Shown here: one piece after another, positions 27,061 to 39,849 of the stretch | How positions within the stretch are numbered: the stretch's first letter is position 1 | Layout: every line of letters begins with the position of its first letter | From: Candidula unifasciata | Taxonomy: Eukaryota; Mollusca; Gastropoda; Stylommatophora; Geomitridae | Direction of reading: 5' to 3' | Length of the DNA: 64,000 nucleotides | Assembly: GCA_905116865.2 (NCBI GenBank) | Contig: CAJHNH020008547.1 | Span: forward strand, 487,243-551,242 | The notes under the pieces: generated by a model | Databases searched by the model: none | Told to the model about the DNA's origin: nothing | The model's input: only the letters and a program-made list of their open reading frames with translations | Translations under genes and position numbers: made by a program

Positions 27061-27405
27061 AACACTACCCAGGCTTTTAATGTTATTCAGAGGAGAAACT
27101 TCATCCCTTACTTTAAAATTGTCTTGAAACTAACTCAAGAGACAGCAGTTATGGTTTATATTGCTTGTCAGTTAGCATAGACAAGAGTGCCACAGGCTGC
27201 CTCTGATGGTTGGAGAAGTTTTTGAATGTCAATGTCATTGATTAGCTTCACCCATCTTAAGCTAGGCAGCTCCCAACCAGTAAGAGGCTGATCTGCCACA
27301 GCCTGTATGCTTCAAAGGATTACTGATACCAGGACAAAATCCAAATCACCAGCTGTAAAAAAATATTCACACAAAAAAACAACACAAAGACAAATGAAAT
27401 TTAAC

Positions 27406-28710
27406 TTCAAGATTTGGCTTGCAGTTTGGAACGTTGCGACTATGTATCCACAGCTTTCCACTGATCTTGAAAAAAAAAGATATTAATGTTGTGAAAGAAA
27501 GAAAAGTGCTTTCATTGATGCTTGACTCAGTTTGGCATAGATATGGAGTCATGACTCTCAAAATTTGATATAGTTAGAGAAAAAAACTTGAACTTTTTTG
27601 AAACAGCAGGAGCCAGGGAGAAATCCGATGGTATGCAGTAGATTTGCAATGAAGCATTCATTATTGGAATCAGCCAGAATCCAGCTATAGGAATTAACAG
27701 AAGATGATCTACTTTCTGTGGTTATATCGTCCTTATTGTAGACAGTCACGAGTAGAGTCTTTTCTAAACCGCCCTTTGCAGAAATCAGACTTTGGTTTAT
27801 TGAGGATATGTGAATGAAATCAGGCAAGGGCTATTGGAATTCTGCGCTGGAAAAGACCTGTGCCTCACAAACCTCTCCTTGATTAAAGTCCATCATTAGG
27901 TGTCTTGGAAACATCCAGAATCCAACCATGTGCAAATGGGACCTTATTATCACAGGGAGGCAGCATCTGAGTCAGATATGATCAACTCACAGCTACCACA
28001 GTGCTGACTATGACACTGAGCATTCCATAGTTACTACAAGAGCTCAACGGAAACCAATTAGAAAATTTACATTGCGGCACAAATGCAATCCTAGGATAAA
28101 TATTTATAAATATGAATATAAAATAAAAATATATAAAACGACTACAAAAGTCAATGATATTTAAGAACATAAAAGAACACTGTTTTGAGACCAGTAGTCA
28201 AACACTGCAGGCTTTGAATTGACACACAAAGTTAGTACTCCTGCGAAACAAGGCAAGAATACCAAATAATACTGTCTTCAGACTGAAAGAAGCTAGAGAG
28301 CATTTGCAGAAAGTAGCTAGCTAAGTGGGGAAAAAATGAATACTGGATCCAGTTATGTGAAATTATTCAAAATGCTAGAAATAATGGACAGATTAGAGGC
28401 ATATATGAGGGGATAAGTAAGACTATTGGCCCAGCAATTGCAACCAACTAGAAGATCTGCACTGTTAAAGATGATCCTGCAGTTACAACTATTTGGAAGA
28501 TCTGCAGGGTTTACTAGCTGCATTTACTGATGCCTGTTGTAAATTTGGACAAACTATCAATGTAAAAAAAAAAGGACGCAAAGATTATAATGCAAAGTAC
28601 TAATAAGAGACCAGCAATCCTCACTGAGGGTGAAGAGTTAGAGGTAGTTGACCAGAGTAGAACTTTTTTGGAGTGCAAGATTAGAGAAATCTAGTAGTGT
28701 TTGAATCATT
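27406..28710 (+). pseudogene. CR1/RTE-like LINE: endonuclease plus part of RT, decayed
   Basis: Conceptual reading: AVWNVATMYPQLSTDL (start of the AP-endonuclease, normally WNVRTM), then FIIGISQNPAIGINRR, LCLTN, IQNPTMCKWDLIITGRQHLS and STHSYHSADYDTEHSIV, which is the C-terminal endonuclease signature (TRSYHSADCDTDHSLV in related elements). Near 28400 GI...GPAI and near 28510-28570 AFTDACCKFGQTINVKKK are RT pieces. Many stops; middle of RT missing. Confidence 0.75.
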
Positions 28711-29109
28711 CAAAGAGGAGATGATTAACTTCATTTGAGATGCTTGGTGCAAAAGGACTTAATAAGGATCATTTAAATTGTCATACAGCGAACTTGACTT
28801 TGTGAAAAATCACACTGTGTAAAGTGAGTGCCGTTTTCAATTAGCTATAATAATTACATGTCTGCTTAACAGTGCAGGAGAGAGTAGAAAGCTGAGGCCA
28901 GTTATACTTAAAGTAGGGACGTGTGATCTTGTTAATATTTCAAAATCTAAGATTACTCTCCATCTCCCAAATCCTAATGTTATATTTGTATGTTTTGTCA
29001 ATGTGTATATTGCCACGTAGCCCAAAGTATGCCAGAAATAAGAGATAGCATTTAATTTCAAACTTAGGTAATCAGTTCTTCATAGTATCATAAATAACAA
29101 AATTATATT

Positions 29110-29405
29110 GATGCCAGTACAAAGTAGTGTTGGTATATTAAATATTGTAGATTTCAGTACAAAGTAGTGTTAGTATATTAAATATTGTAGATTTCAGTAC
29201 AAAGTAGTGTTAGTATATTAAATATTGTAGTTGTCAGTACAAAGAAGTGTTAGTATATTAAATATTGTAGGTATCAGTATAAAGTAGTGTTAGTATATTA
29301 AATATGGAGGTGTCAATAAAAAGTAGTGTTAGTATATTAAATATTGTAGGTGTCAGTACAAAGTAGTGTTAGTGTATTAAATATTGTAGATTTCAGAGCA
29401 AAGTA
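29110..29405. repeat. 40-bp minisatellite, about 7-8 copies
   Basis: Unit GTACAAAGTAGTGTTAGTAT / ATTAAATATTGTAGATTTCA. Confidence 0.93.
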
Positions 29406-29769
29406 GTCGCTTTTAGATGGGTAATGATATTTGTTAACCTTATGTTTGGTTGCTGTTTAGATGCTATCATATTGTAGTAGCCCCATTAGCATAATTGTTA
29501 GTCTGATTGCTTACCAGCGTACAGATTCTGGGTTTTTTCAAATTAATATAGAGCTGAATTTATCCCTGACCAGTTCAGCTAAAATGGTAGACCAACATTT
29601 TTCTTATTTTTCTTCTGCATTTCGTCACGAGATGGGGCACAGACCCTCCGTCAAGTCAAGCAGATTACCTGCAAGCGAGGAAAATTAACAATTATGAGAT
29701 CATGAGTCTTTTCCCTGGCAACTTATGAATGCTAGTCACAGACTCTTATTCAGTGACTGAAGAAACAAA

Positions 29770-30118
29770 CTGGAGCTTTTAGACTGAAATGCTACAGAAA
29801 GATTCTTAGAATAGCAAGGACCAAGAAGACTTGAAAAAACAAAAAAGCACTGACAGCCGGTACGGTGTGAGTATGAAAGAGAATTGGCTGGTAAACAGTA
29901 TCCTGTCCTGAAATGCCATGGTGGCCTGGAGGAGAATGGTGATACAGTTTCCTAAAAAACAAGGCAGAGGCAGATGTCTGTGTAGGTGGAAACAAGACAC
30001 TTAAGATACATTGGCTATGAAAGCACATAGGGCTGGAGCATTGGCTAGAGAAAGATGGACTTTGAGATGTGCTGTGAGAAGAGCAGCCCCTTGTAAAATA
30101 CCTGCTGATTAATGACAT
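29770..30118 (+). mobile_element. LINE RT C-terminus, decayed
   Basis: Conceptual reading has LKCYRKILRIARTKKT, then in shifted frames RQRQMSV-like and ERWTLRCAVRRAAPC, the AE/DR-RW tail. Truncated directly before the 82-bp array. Confidence 0.6.
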
Positions 30119-30183
30119 AGCATTCTAAACTGTTTACAATTGGTTGAATTTTGAAGCTAAAGTGTTCTACTGTATGATGCAGT

Positions 30184-31497
30184 GAATCACACCACCTCTC
30201 TGTAGTCACTGTTTATTAAAGTGCTGCAGGTTAATGTCAAATGAACTGAAGAAATTGGGACGTCTGAATCACACCACCTCTCTGTAGTCACTGTTTATTA
30301 AAGTGCTGCAGGTTAATGTCAAATGAACTGAAGAAATTGGGACGTCTGAATCACACCACCTCTCTGTAGTCACTGTTTATTAAAGTGCTGCAGGTTAATG
30401 TCAAATGAACTGAAGAAATTGGGACGTCTGAATCACACCACCTCTCTGTAGTCACTGTTTATTAAAGTGCTGCAGGTTAATGTCAAATGAACTGAAGAAA
30501 TTGGGACGTCTGAATCACACCACCTCTCTGTAGTCACTGTTTATTAAAGTGCTGCAGGTTAATGTCAAATGAACTGAAGAAATTGGGACATCTGAATCAC
30601 ACCACCTCTCTGTAGTCACTGTTTATTAAAAGTGCTGCAGGTTAATGTCAAATGAACTGAAGAACATTGGGACATCTGAATCACACCACCTCTCTGTAGT
30701 CACTGTTTATTAAAGTGCTGCAGGTTAATGTCAAATGAACTGAAGAAATTGGGACATCTGAATCACACCACCTCTCTGTAGTCACTGTTTATTAAAGTGC
30801 TGCAGGTTAATGTCAAATGAACTGAAGAAATTGGGACATCTGAATCACACCACCTCTCTGTAGTCACTGTTTATTAAAGTGCTGCAGGTTAATGTCAATG
30901 AACTGAAGAAATTGGGACATCTGAATCACACCACCTCTCTGTAGTCACTGTTTATTAAAGTGCTGCAGGTTAATGTCAAATGAACTGAAGAAATTGGGAC
31001 GTCTGAATCACACCACCTCTCTGTAGTCACTGTTTATTAAAGTGCTGCAGGTTAATGTCAAATGAACTGAAGAAATTGGGACATCTGAATCACACCACCT
31101 CTCTGTAGTCACTGTTTATTAAAGTGCTGCAGGTTAATGTCAAATGAACTGAAGAAATTGGGACGTCTGAATCACACCACCTCTCTGTAGTCACTGTTTA
31201 TTAAAGTGCTGCAGGTTAATGTCAAGTGAACTGAAGAAATCGGGACGTCTGAATCACACCACCTCTCTGTAGTCACTGTTTATTAAAGTGCTGCAGGTTA
31301 ATGTCAAATGAACTGAAGAAATTGGGACGTCTGAATCACACCACCTCTCTGTAGTCACTGTTTATTAAAGTGCTGCAGGTTAATGTCAAATGAACTGAAG
31401 AAATTGGGACGTCTGAATCACACCACCTCTCTGTAGTCACTGTTTATTAAAGTGCTGCAGGTTAATGTCAAATGAACTGAAGAAATTGGGACGTCTA
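30184..31497. repeat. 82-bp minisatellite, 16 nearly identical copies
   Basis: Unit GAATCACACCACCTCTCTGT / AGTCACTGTTTATTAAAGTG / CTGCAGGTTAATGTCAAATG / AACTGAAGAAATTGGGACGT / CT. Copies differ by one or two bases. The GACGTCT/GACATCT variant is grouped: GACATCT in copies 5-9 and 11, GACGTCT elsewhere. One copy has an extra A and AGAACATTGG (30630-30670). Confidence 0.97.
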
Positions 31498-31645
31498 AAA
31501 AAATAAAAACCATGAAAGAACATTGATGGGAGAGGCTAAAAGTGGTGGACTGGATTCCATCCGTGATGTTGAAAAAGATAGTGCAAGACAGAACAGAGAA
31601 GAGGAGTAGACCGCAAGCCTTCAGTTTGCAAGGGAAATTTTTGAA
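31498..31645 (+). mobile_element. LINE C-terminal fragment
   Basis: GGTGGACTGGATTCCATCCG followed by GCAAGACAGAACAGAGAAGA matches the 5200-5260 fragment. Short. Confidence 0.55.
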
Positions 31646-31966
31646 AGATTTCTGGGGGATGGTCCCTTAAGCTATAGAGTTTGTGCTTTATGTGATACTG
31701 ACAGCAGGGTGCATGGATTCTGTGGAGATAGGTTGAGCTATATGGTTAACCCAGTGCAATAAAGCTGATCTTCTCTTTCACTTTCTGTAACTGCCTAACA
31801 TTAAAAGTCTCCTGACAGTTAAAAATCAATAAAAAACGAGTTACATAAGCTAAACTCCGTAATTTTAAAATCAACCCAAACGTTATTAAAAGGGAGACGA
31901 TGTATAGGGGTGTGGATTTGTAGTTGTTCTGTAAGACTAGATCATGACTTAATAAAGTTATGGTCA

Positions 31967-32389
31967 TCAGTTCTCTTCCACAATGGCTGTCCACACAATT
32001 TCCAAGTGATTCTGAAAATAATAGCCTGTCCACTTTACGTTCTTCCTGCCGAAGGTTTTCAAATGAGAAAACCACGAAATCTGTGGCATGACACATGTCC
32101 TCCAACCAATCTGTACAACTTGGTCGGAACTAGGATCCCTCTGCTGTATATAGAGAGCAGGTCTGCAGCAGACGTCCAGTAAACTGAGGTATCTGTTTGA
32201 CATTATGGGCACAATTCGGAATCCCCAGTCTTGAATTTCTTGTACACGTAAAGATAAGTTCAAGTATATAAAGGTAGCATAATCTGAATAGATAACTTCA
32301 ATCTGCCATCTTTCATATGTAACTGACTTGTTCACTGCCAACTTAATCATTGTTTCACTGATTGTGTTTTCTCTCCCACTGGTTTGCAT
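31967..32389 (-). other. unclassified 140-codon minus-strand open frame
   Basis: An antisense open frame inside intron 4 (ATG start, MQTSGRENTISETMIKLAVN..., ending EIVWTAIVEEN). It contains WQIEVIYSDYATFIYLNLSL and GFRIVPIMSNRYLSLLDVC. I recognise no domain. An overlapping minus-strand frame of 119 codons spans 31746-32105. It may be a transposon fragment or chance; no promoter or polyA signal is obvious. Confidence 0.25.
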
Positions 32390-32869
32390 GCTGGCTGCTT
32401 ATTCTGTTCCTCAGTGTGTGTGTTTTTTTTAAAGTAGTTATGTATTATACTGTATTTTTAGTTTCATTGTGCAAACATTGTGTGTGTGGTCAAACGTATA
32501 TTTTAGTTTCACATTAACATTAGTATCCTTCCACTGTTGTGTTAATTGGCTTTTAATTTGGGTTGTGAGCATGGAGGCAAAGAATAACCTTAATAACTGA
32601 ATTGGATTGGTTTCAGGCTTCATTATAAGAAAACATTATTAGGGTTATGAATATATACAAATACAGTTTGTTAACACAAACTCACAAGAATTATAAAAAA
32701 AACTGAAGAGTGTGTGTTAAAAAGAAAACATGCCAACCAGGGACTCACATTAATACCTCTGCAATGATCAACATTTTGTTTATGTTAACCAAGTGTTCTT
32801 CTTAAGTGAGTTCATATTAATGATGGTTTACTGTATCTTTAAGCTGCTTGATGACAGCTCTCTCTCTTT

Positions 32870-33676
32870 TTTTTCTCACACACAAACACACACACACAGA
32901 GAAACACTACTAAATCACAATTCACATACTCACACATGTATCCTTAGGCCATTTTATTACACCCCACATACCCACACCTGCATCATTAGGCCATTTTATC
33001 ACGGCCCGTATACCCACACATGCATCATAAGGCCACTTTATCACAGCCCATATGCCACACATGCATCTTTAGGTCACTTCTTCATAGCCCATACATACAT
33101 CAGGCCATTTCATCAGCCCACACACCCACACCTGCATCATTAGACCATTTCATCACAGCCCACATACCGAAACATACATCATTAGGCCACTTCATCACAG
33201 CCTACCTATTTACCCACACCTGCATCATTAGACCATTTTATCACAGCCCATATACCACACATACATCATTAGGCCACTTTCATCACAGCCCATATACCAC
33301 ACATACATCATTAGGCCACTTTCATCACAGCTCACATACCCAAACAGATCATTAGGCCACTTTCATCACAGCCCATATACCACACATATATCATTAGGCC
33401 ATTTCATCACAGCCTACATACCCAAGCATACTTCATCAGACCACGTAATCACAGCCTACATACCCAAGCATACTTCATCAGACCACGTAATCACAGCCCA
33501 CATACCCAAGCATACTTCATCAGACCACTTAATCACAGCCCACATACCCAAGCATACTTCATCAGACCACTTAATCACAGCCCACATACCCAAGCATACT
33601 TCATCAGACCACTTAATCACAGCCCACATACCCAAGCATACTTCATCAGACCACGTAATCACAGCCCACATACCCT
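32870..33676. repeat. about 42-bp minisatellite, homogenised at the 3' side
   Basis: 5' part has degenerate units CATTAGGCCACTTTCATCAC / AGCCCATATACCACACATA; 33420-33676 has six near-identical 42-bp units CATCAGACCACTTAATCACA / GCCCACATACCCAAGCATAC / TT. Confidence 0.92.
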
Positions 33677-33689
33677 GACAGTTCAGAGG

Positions 33690-34045
33690 AGCCAAATGTG
33701 CTCAACTACACATTTGGGTCTATGGGTCTGTTGTACCACGAAATAGAAGTGCAAGGGCATTTGCAGCACATAATGCAGGCAGAACAGTCCACCTATTCAG
33801 CAATGCCTTCTCTATAACTGCCAGCACCAAGAGAATGGAGGTGACATAAGCTTTTTGTTTTGCTGAAGTCACAGCTATTCTCATGTCTTTACGGATTTAT
33901 TCCATGAGTACGATCCGTTGGGTCAAGGCTGGCTGGCAATGGAAGGAGCCACAGCAGAGGTCCGCCCAATATGGAGTTGCCTTAATCTTTCTCCCGGACA
34001 TGTGGATGTTGTTGGGGGCTCTCAGCGCCTATGGACGTGTCTGGG
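33690..34045 (+). pseudogene. RNase H tail of a non-LTR retrotransposon
   Basis: TTTGGGTCTATGGGTCTGTT opening, AAGAGAATGGAGGTGACATA (KRMEVT, the Glu motif), then near 33990-34050 CTCCCGGACATGTGGATGTT, a degraded SPGHxxVxGxxxAD end. Stops and shifts present. Confidence 0.6.
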
Positions 34046-34049
34046 ATAT

Positions 34050-34330
34050 TCCACTTCATCACACACACACACACACACAAACAAATATCTTTATGTCACT
34101 TCATCACACCCCACATGCACAGACACACATATCCTTTGTATTGGTGAGCAATTCCCACACCCAGTGCCATACATAGAGACTAATCTCACCGACACGCTGT
34201 GTTCAAAACCACATTTTCTGTGTTCAAAACCACATTTCCCATGTTCAGCCCACGTTAACCATGTTCAGAAATAAAAAAATATAAAGACCACATTTCCCAT
34301 GTTCAGACCACATTTTCCAAGAACATAAGA
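34050..34330. repeat. short CA run and 22-bp repeats
   Basis: (CA)n at 34060-34080 and several ACCACATTTCCCATGTTCAG units between 34205 and 34320. Confidence 0.75.
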
Positions 34331-34639
34331 GGAATCCTTTTTGTTTGGCTTTGGTGGCTGCTAACAAGGCACATGCTAAAGCTTATTTTTGGAGTTGCGT
34401 AGATGTTTGCTTTGAGGAATATGAAATTTATATCAGGTTCATTAATTCACTAGCCCCTCACATTTGGTCATGGCTACTTGCACATGTTGTGGAATAATAG
34501 TGTTTCATGCAGGGATTTCTCAATCTAGAAACAGAGGCGCTGATATTTATCACAGCATGTCTATGCTTTAGAGAGAAAAAAGATGTGGCATACTGATGCA
34601 TACGAAAAAAAGAGGTGGTTTAAAGTAATTCATTTTAGA

Positions 34640-35180
34640 TTACTTATAAAGGTTGTCATTGTTATAGCATTATTACAGTTTTGTGATCAGCACTTATGTC
34701 AAATAGTAGTACTTTTGTAGATAACAAGATAAAGTACTATGCTCTATAGTTGTATTTTTATGAAAAGCTTTTGATAAGTACTTGTGTCAAGTAACTTGTA
34801 TTTTGATGGATAGCATATAATAAGTATTTATGTCATTTAGTGGTACTCTTACAGATAGCATGCTTAAGCTACATAGGCTATATAGTAAAACAATTAAAGA
34901 TAGCATGTGTGATATGTATGCATACTAGCATGTTATAAGTACCTAAACCATATAGTGGTGCTTTAACTGAAAGCATGTAAAAAGTACTTATGACATAAGA
35001 GAGTACTTTAACATATAGCACGTGAAAAGAACTAACTCTACATGATTGTGCTTAATAATTAGCATGTGAAAGGTATTTATGCCATGTTATAGTACTTTAA
35101 CACACAGCATGTGTTAAGTATACATGCTATATAGTGTAGTGGTACTTTTACGGATAGCATGTGAATAATATGCCTCAGAG
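34640..35180. repeat. degenerate repeat of about 60-70 bp
   Basis: TAGCATGTGAAAAGTA...TATAGTGGTACTTTAACA motifs recur about eight times with poor spacing. Confidence 0.7.
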
Positions 35181-35924
35181 TGCTTTATTTGATAAGCATT
35201 TATGCTGTGTAGTTGTTAAGATAGTATGTACAAAGATATACTTAGTTTGCAAATGATAATCACAGTTAGTGATTATTCTTTCTTCTTTGCATTCACCGAC
35301 TGAAAACTCTGGCATAAAGTTCTGGTTGTTTGTACTTCTGACCTTCAGTCTTGTTCCAGAACCTGAGTGTTGTGTGCACATGTGTTTAACAGATCTGACT
35401 TAATTATATGCAGATTATTGGTTCATTGCCTCTCAGACAAGTGCATTCTGACTTCCAAGGAAGCCTTTAATTAGTCGACTCTTACAACATGCTTGTTTTG
35501 GAGGCAGTGGGTCTATTCTTATTTTCCCCACAAAGGGGGATCCGGAACCCACACGGGGATCATAGTTAGTGACTGCAACAGTATCTAGATTTGGAAAGTT
35601 AACAGACCAAGATGAACTAGACTGCAGTGGTAGAATTTCTGTAAATGTCCCTATTTATGCCTTTTGTCTTCAAGGGCATATGATGCTAGTGCCATTTTAT
35701 TTTATGTACCAGTCAGCACTTGGCGATGTGGTCAGTATCACAACAGCACTTTTGCGTCCCAGATCTTTTCCTGGTACCATTTGTAGGTTAGGTCACACTC
35801 TAACTGTAGCAAGCAACTCACAGTGTATTAAATTTATCAGGCATTCTTTACTTTCTGAGCTTTTTGTGACCCTGTGCATTTGTTTACACTAGCCTGCTAT
35901 GTTCCATTTCTTACTTTAACTCTT

Positions 35925-36575
35925 TGTTTCCAAATTCTTACTTCTTTTTCCTAATTTCTACTTAAACTTCTTTTGTCCCAATTCTTTAACTCCATCTGTC
36001 CTAATTATTATTTCAACTCCATCTGCGCCAATTCTCATTTTAGTTCCATCTGCCCCAATTCTTTCTTTAACTCCATCTGTCCCAATCCTTATTTAAACTC
36101 CTTCAGCCCCAATTCTAACTTTAACTTCATCTGTCCCAATTCTTATTTTTATACTTTCTGTGCCAGTTGTTACTCTAACTCCTTCTGTCCCAGTTGTTAC
36201 TTTAACTTCATCTGCCCCAATTCTTATTTTAACTCCATCTGTCTCATTTTTTTTTTTTTTTTTTTTTTTTTACATCTTCTGTCCCAATTCTGATTTGATT
36301 CTTTCTGTCCAAATTCTTACTTTAGTTTCTTCTGTGTGAAAATTCTTACTTTAACTCATTTTGTCCCAATTCTTACTTTAACGTCTCCTTTCCCAGTTGT
36401 TACTTTAACTCCTTCTGTCCCAACTCTTACTTTAATATCTGCTGTCCTGATTGTTATTTTAACTCCTGTCACAATTCTTACTTTAATTCATGCTGCCCCA
36501 ATTGTTACTTCAACTCCTGTTGCAATTGTTACTTTAACTTCTTTGTCCTACAGTGTTATTATTGAAACTCCATAG
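35925..36575. repeat. 27-bp pyrimidine-rich minisatellite
   Basis: Unit CCCAATTCTTATTTTAACTC / CATCTGT. The length is a multiple of three, so a frame stays open (SICPNSYFN repeats, 35973-36293); I regard that as an artefact. A T26 run sits at 36247-36272. Confidence 0.92.
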
Positions 36576-37144
36576 GCCCAAACATTTTGGTTAAAGTAAT
36601 GAGTTGAGCCCAAGTCAGTTTATATTATGTTTTATGTTTTGCTAAGTTTCAGACTCTCATCTGTTAGCCTCTTTGATTTACATCTCCTGCACTGCTGCAT
36701 GCACTAATCTAATATCTTGAACTAGACATCCCTTTATCTAAGACTATGTTATTTGTTATAAAGATATACTAGTGTTATCTACTAAAAAATATTGCATTAT
36801 AAAGCAGTAATAGTATAAGTGTAATGCATACGTTTAAAATAATGTTACTTTAATTTTTTTAGGGTACATGTTGACGCTTTAAATTAGTTGATTCTTCAAA
36901 GTATAATTAATAAATGATAATAAAGATTAGCTTTAATGTAATGGGTTTATATTTTCTTTAGGTTTCACTTGAGTAACTTTTGTTTCTTTAACTTTATTAG
37001 CCCCATACTGTTTTAAATTCAACATTTCTTATCTTAAAGTTGCTGTATTATAAATTAACAATTTGAATGTGTTATTGAGTTAAATTATTACAGATATGAG
37101 ACTCCCCCTTCCCCTTCCCCACAAAAATCAAAGCCAGACTTGAT

Positions 37145-37290
37145 TACTAGGTCTGCATACCCTTAAATGGGTATCAGGCAAAGTCCTGGGTAGTAAAGGC
37201 AGCCAGTCTGATGCTGACCACATCTCCTACCGAGTGCCAGTTGATCTACGAAATATAGGTATAGCCCTGTGTACCCAAAATGCCTCCTGA
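37145..37290 (+). mobile_element. SINE 3' part, close to exon 5
   Basis: CCCTTAAATGGGTATCAGGC, GATGCTGACCACATCTCCTA and GTTGATCTACGAAATATAGG. It ends about 65 bases before the exon 5 acceptor. Confidence 0.65.
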
Positions 37291-37350
37291 ATTTATATAG
37301 TCCTAGAGTACTCACTTTGTTTTTCTTGTTCCTGTCATCTGTCTTGCTGA

Positions 37351-37449
<99 letters not shown>

Positions 37450-37534
37450 TGAAGGTGACACATGTTTATGTTGTGCTTGATTTTTTTGTAATCAATTAAA
37501 TGTTTGAAATTCTTATCGTAGATGATTATTATTA

Positions 37535-37872
37535 TTAAACAGGCGGACAGACTGGCTGGCTCTGCACAACTTGGTGGAATACTGCTACATGATAGGGCAG
37601 ATGTGGTTAGTACCTTGTGGGAGAGCGTGTACAGTTTGGAGGAGCAGATGGATTACGACAGTCTGGTGAGATTGATGCAGTTGGGGTTGACGAGAGGTTC
37701 TGGCAGAAGCTCAAGGCTCAGAGGAAAGGCAAGATGGACGTTTAATCAGAAAGCTACTGGCGCCATTAGTATTGGAACTCTTCGCTGGCTGCTGAAGATG
37801 GGGACAGAGCGCTTATGGGAATGCCCTGAGTGCTGTGATGTTGGTTCTTGAATCAAATCAAATCAAATCATT
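37535..37872 (+). mobile_element. 5'-truncated RNase H tail with (TCAAA)n end
   Basis: In frame KQADRLAGSAQLGGILLHDR (catalytic Asp of the QADRLAG box intact), then GTLRWLLKMGTERLWECPEC with Cys residues of a CPEC knuckle, then a stop region and AATCAAATCAAATCAAATCA. The open frame runs 109 codons (37522-37851). Only 107 bases after the exon 5 donor. Confidence 0.8.
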
Positions 37873-38689
37873 GTAGGTGATTAGTATCTCCTGGAAAAAC
37901 AGTGGATATCATGCATGCTTGCTGTGCCAGGTTTAAAGGCTCAAATCCCAACTGGGCATTTGATGTCAAACAACATGAGCTCATGTCTCAGCCTAGCTGT
38001 AAACCACAACATATCAACTACTTTTTAACTCCGTCAGTCCCAGAAGATCATAGCTGATGTGTGATTGAAACAAAGTTGATGACAACAAAAGTATGGGTAT
38101 ACTGCATCTGTGGGAGTCCAGATACACAGTGCATTGTGGGTGATTGTGGATTGATTTTGTTTGTATAACTATTTATATATATATAGTTCTTGTCTCCTTC
38201 TTATGTGGGTAATCAGTTCTCTTAGTGAGTTAGTTTTCTTCTCTCTCTCCCCTCCTTCACCCAAACTCTTCATTACGCTTTTTAACTGCCCATGATGTTC
38301 TCATGTTCATATGTTCTACATAATTTTCCACTAGTTGGATGATTGTACATGATTCCCTTCTATAGGGACTGGCTCTATATAGCTCTCAAGAACTTTCTTT
38401 CTCACATATGTTGATGGAGATAGTAGAATATTCTGCTTTCTGCATGCGATACATCCTTGCATTGCCGACTATTGCAGATAGGCTAAAGGTGCTGCAGATA
38501 AAGAAGACCCTCTGTATGAAGCTTTGGCTGCAGGTAAGGGTCAGAGTGTGGAAAGGATGAAATCGTGGATGGCTCAAGCAGAAAGCACAATAGATAAGTA
38601 TGCATCCAGGAGAACATTGGGCGAGGAGAGGAGTGGGTCAGAGTACCAGAGAAAAAGTCTGACCTGTGTAGGGTTATAATCACATTGGG

Positions 38690-39445
38690 CCGGGAGTGTA
38701 GAAAGTGGCCAGCGGGTGCTACGGAGGTGGAAGTCCAACAGATGATTCAGGACAGTTCACGTCCTGGTGTTCTGATTACAGATGGTTTGGTGTTGAGAGG
38801 TAAGAGAAGTGCCTGGGGGTTCATAGCGAAAGCTAATGGAAAATCTTTAGTGCATGACAGCCTGACATACGACATTACAACATCTACAATGAGAATGGAG
38901 GTGGAGGTGGTAACTGCAGCTCTCCGGTGGCTAGAGAACACGATGCATACACATGTCATAATTGTAACAGACTCTGAAAACATGCTGAGAAAGGTGAATA
39001 CAGGGATGCTTCGAGCAGAGTGACAAACTTCACAGGGAAGATCACAGGTAGTGAGCATACATTGGATCTTTACTCCAGCCATGCCAACTTAGTGGGTAAT
39101 GAACAGGCAGGCAGATTGGATGGATCTGCACCACTGGGTGGTGAATTGATACATGACAAGGCAGATGTGGTCAAGGCCCTTTGGGAAAAAGCAACGGAAT
39201 CAGTAGAGAAAGAAGATTATTATGGCCTGGAGAGAATGAAGCACCTGGGTGTAACCAGAGAGTCTGGTCGGCTCATTACACTCAGAGGAAAGGCAAGACC
39301 GACATATAACCAGATTGTGACCGGTACCATCAGTATTGGAACTCTGCGCTGGCTGCTGAAGATGAGGACGGAGCACACATGGGAATGCCTGGAGTACTGT
39401 GATGTCAATTTTCTTGACTCAACACAACTCAGCTCAACTCTTCAT
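38690..39445 (+). pseudogene. RNase H domain of a non-LTR retrotransposon, two breaks
   Basis: LITDGLVLRGKRSAWGFIAK (first Asp), TMRMEVEVVTAALRWLE (Glu), VIIVTDSENML (Asp), then LVGNEQAGRLDGSAPLGGEL where other copies have QADRLAG: the fourth acidic residue is Gly here. A TGA replaces the Trp codon (AEW in related copies) at 39021 and the frame shifts there. It continues to LRWLLKMRTEHTWECLEYC and a (TCAACT)-like tail at 39420-39440. Confidence 0.82.
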
Positions 39446-39609
39446 TCTGATCTAATAAAAACAAAAACAAAACAAAAATTCCTGTTCAGTTATATATATT
39501 TCTATAATTCATTAATTCATTGTCCTATTGTGCAAATGTGTCACATGAGACTCACAGTCTATTTCTCAGTTCTGTTTTTTCCTGTGCAATCACTTTGAAA
39601 TCATTAGGT

Positions 39610-39810
39610 ATAGCAATGGGTCGTTTTGTTTTATTTATTTTGCTATACATTATCGTCGGTAACTATAGACGCGACTGCGACCCGAAAATGCAAAACGAAT
39701 TGTTAGTTATTGAGAAATTATTTTTCTGTGCTCTTTACGTGAAAGATAAAATCGGAACAGTTATTAGGAGTTATTGGAGAGATGCCAGGCATGACCTGAG
39801 ATGGTTTTGA
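39610..39810 (+). other. CpG-richer open frame at the start of the 39.6-43.1 kb island
   Basis: An open frame reading MGRFVLFILLYIIVGNYRRD, then CDPKMQNELLVIEKLFF, ending SYWRDARHDLRWF. CpG dinucleotides are frequent (CGTCGG, GACGCG, GCGACCCG) against a CpG-poor background. Not recognised. A pyrimidine tract with AG follows at 39828-39842. Confidence 0.3.
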
Positions 39811-39849
39811 CGCGTATAAAATAAATAGATTTTTTTTTGCAGCACGCAG

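Noticed and set aside
35973..36293. 106-codon Asn/Pro/Cys-rich open frame
   Set aside because: Arises from a 27-bp repeat whose length is a multiple of three; no independent coding evidence.
38498..38533. 36-base in-frame segment between GCTGCAG and GTAAGG, considered as the linker exon after exon 5
   Set aside because: Its translation does not match the linker and its phase is wrong; 45620-45693 gives LPLRLRIF and the required phase.
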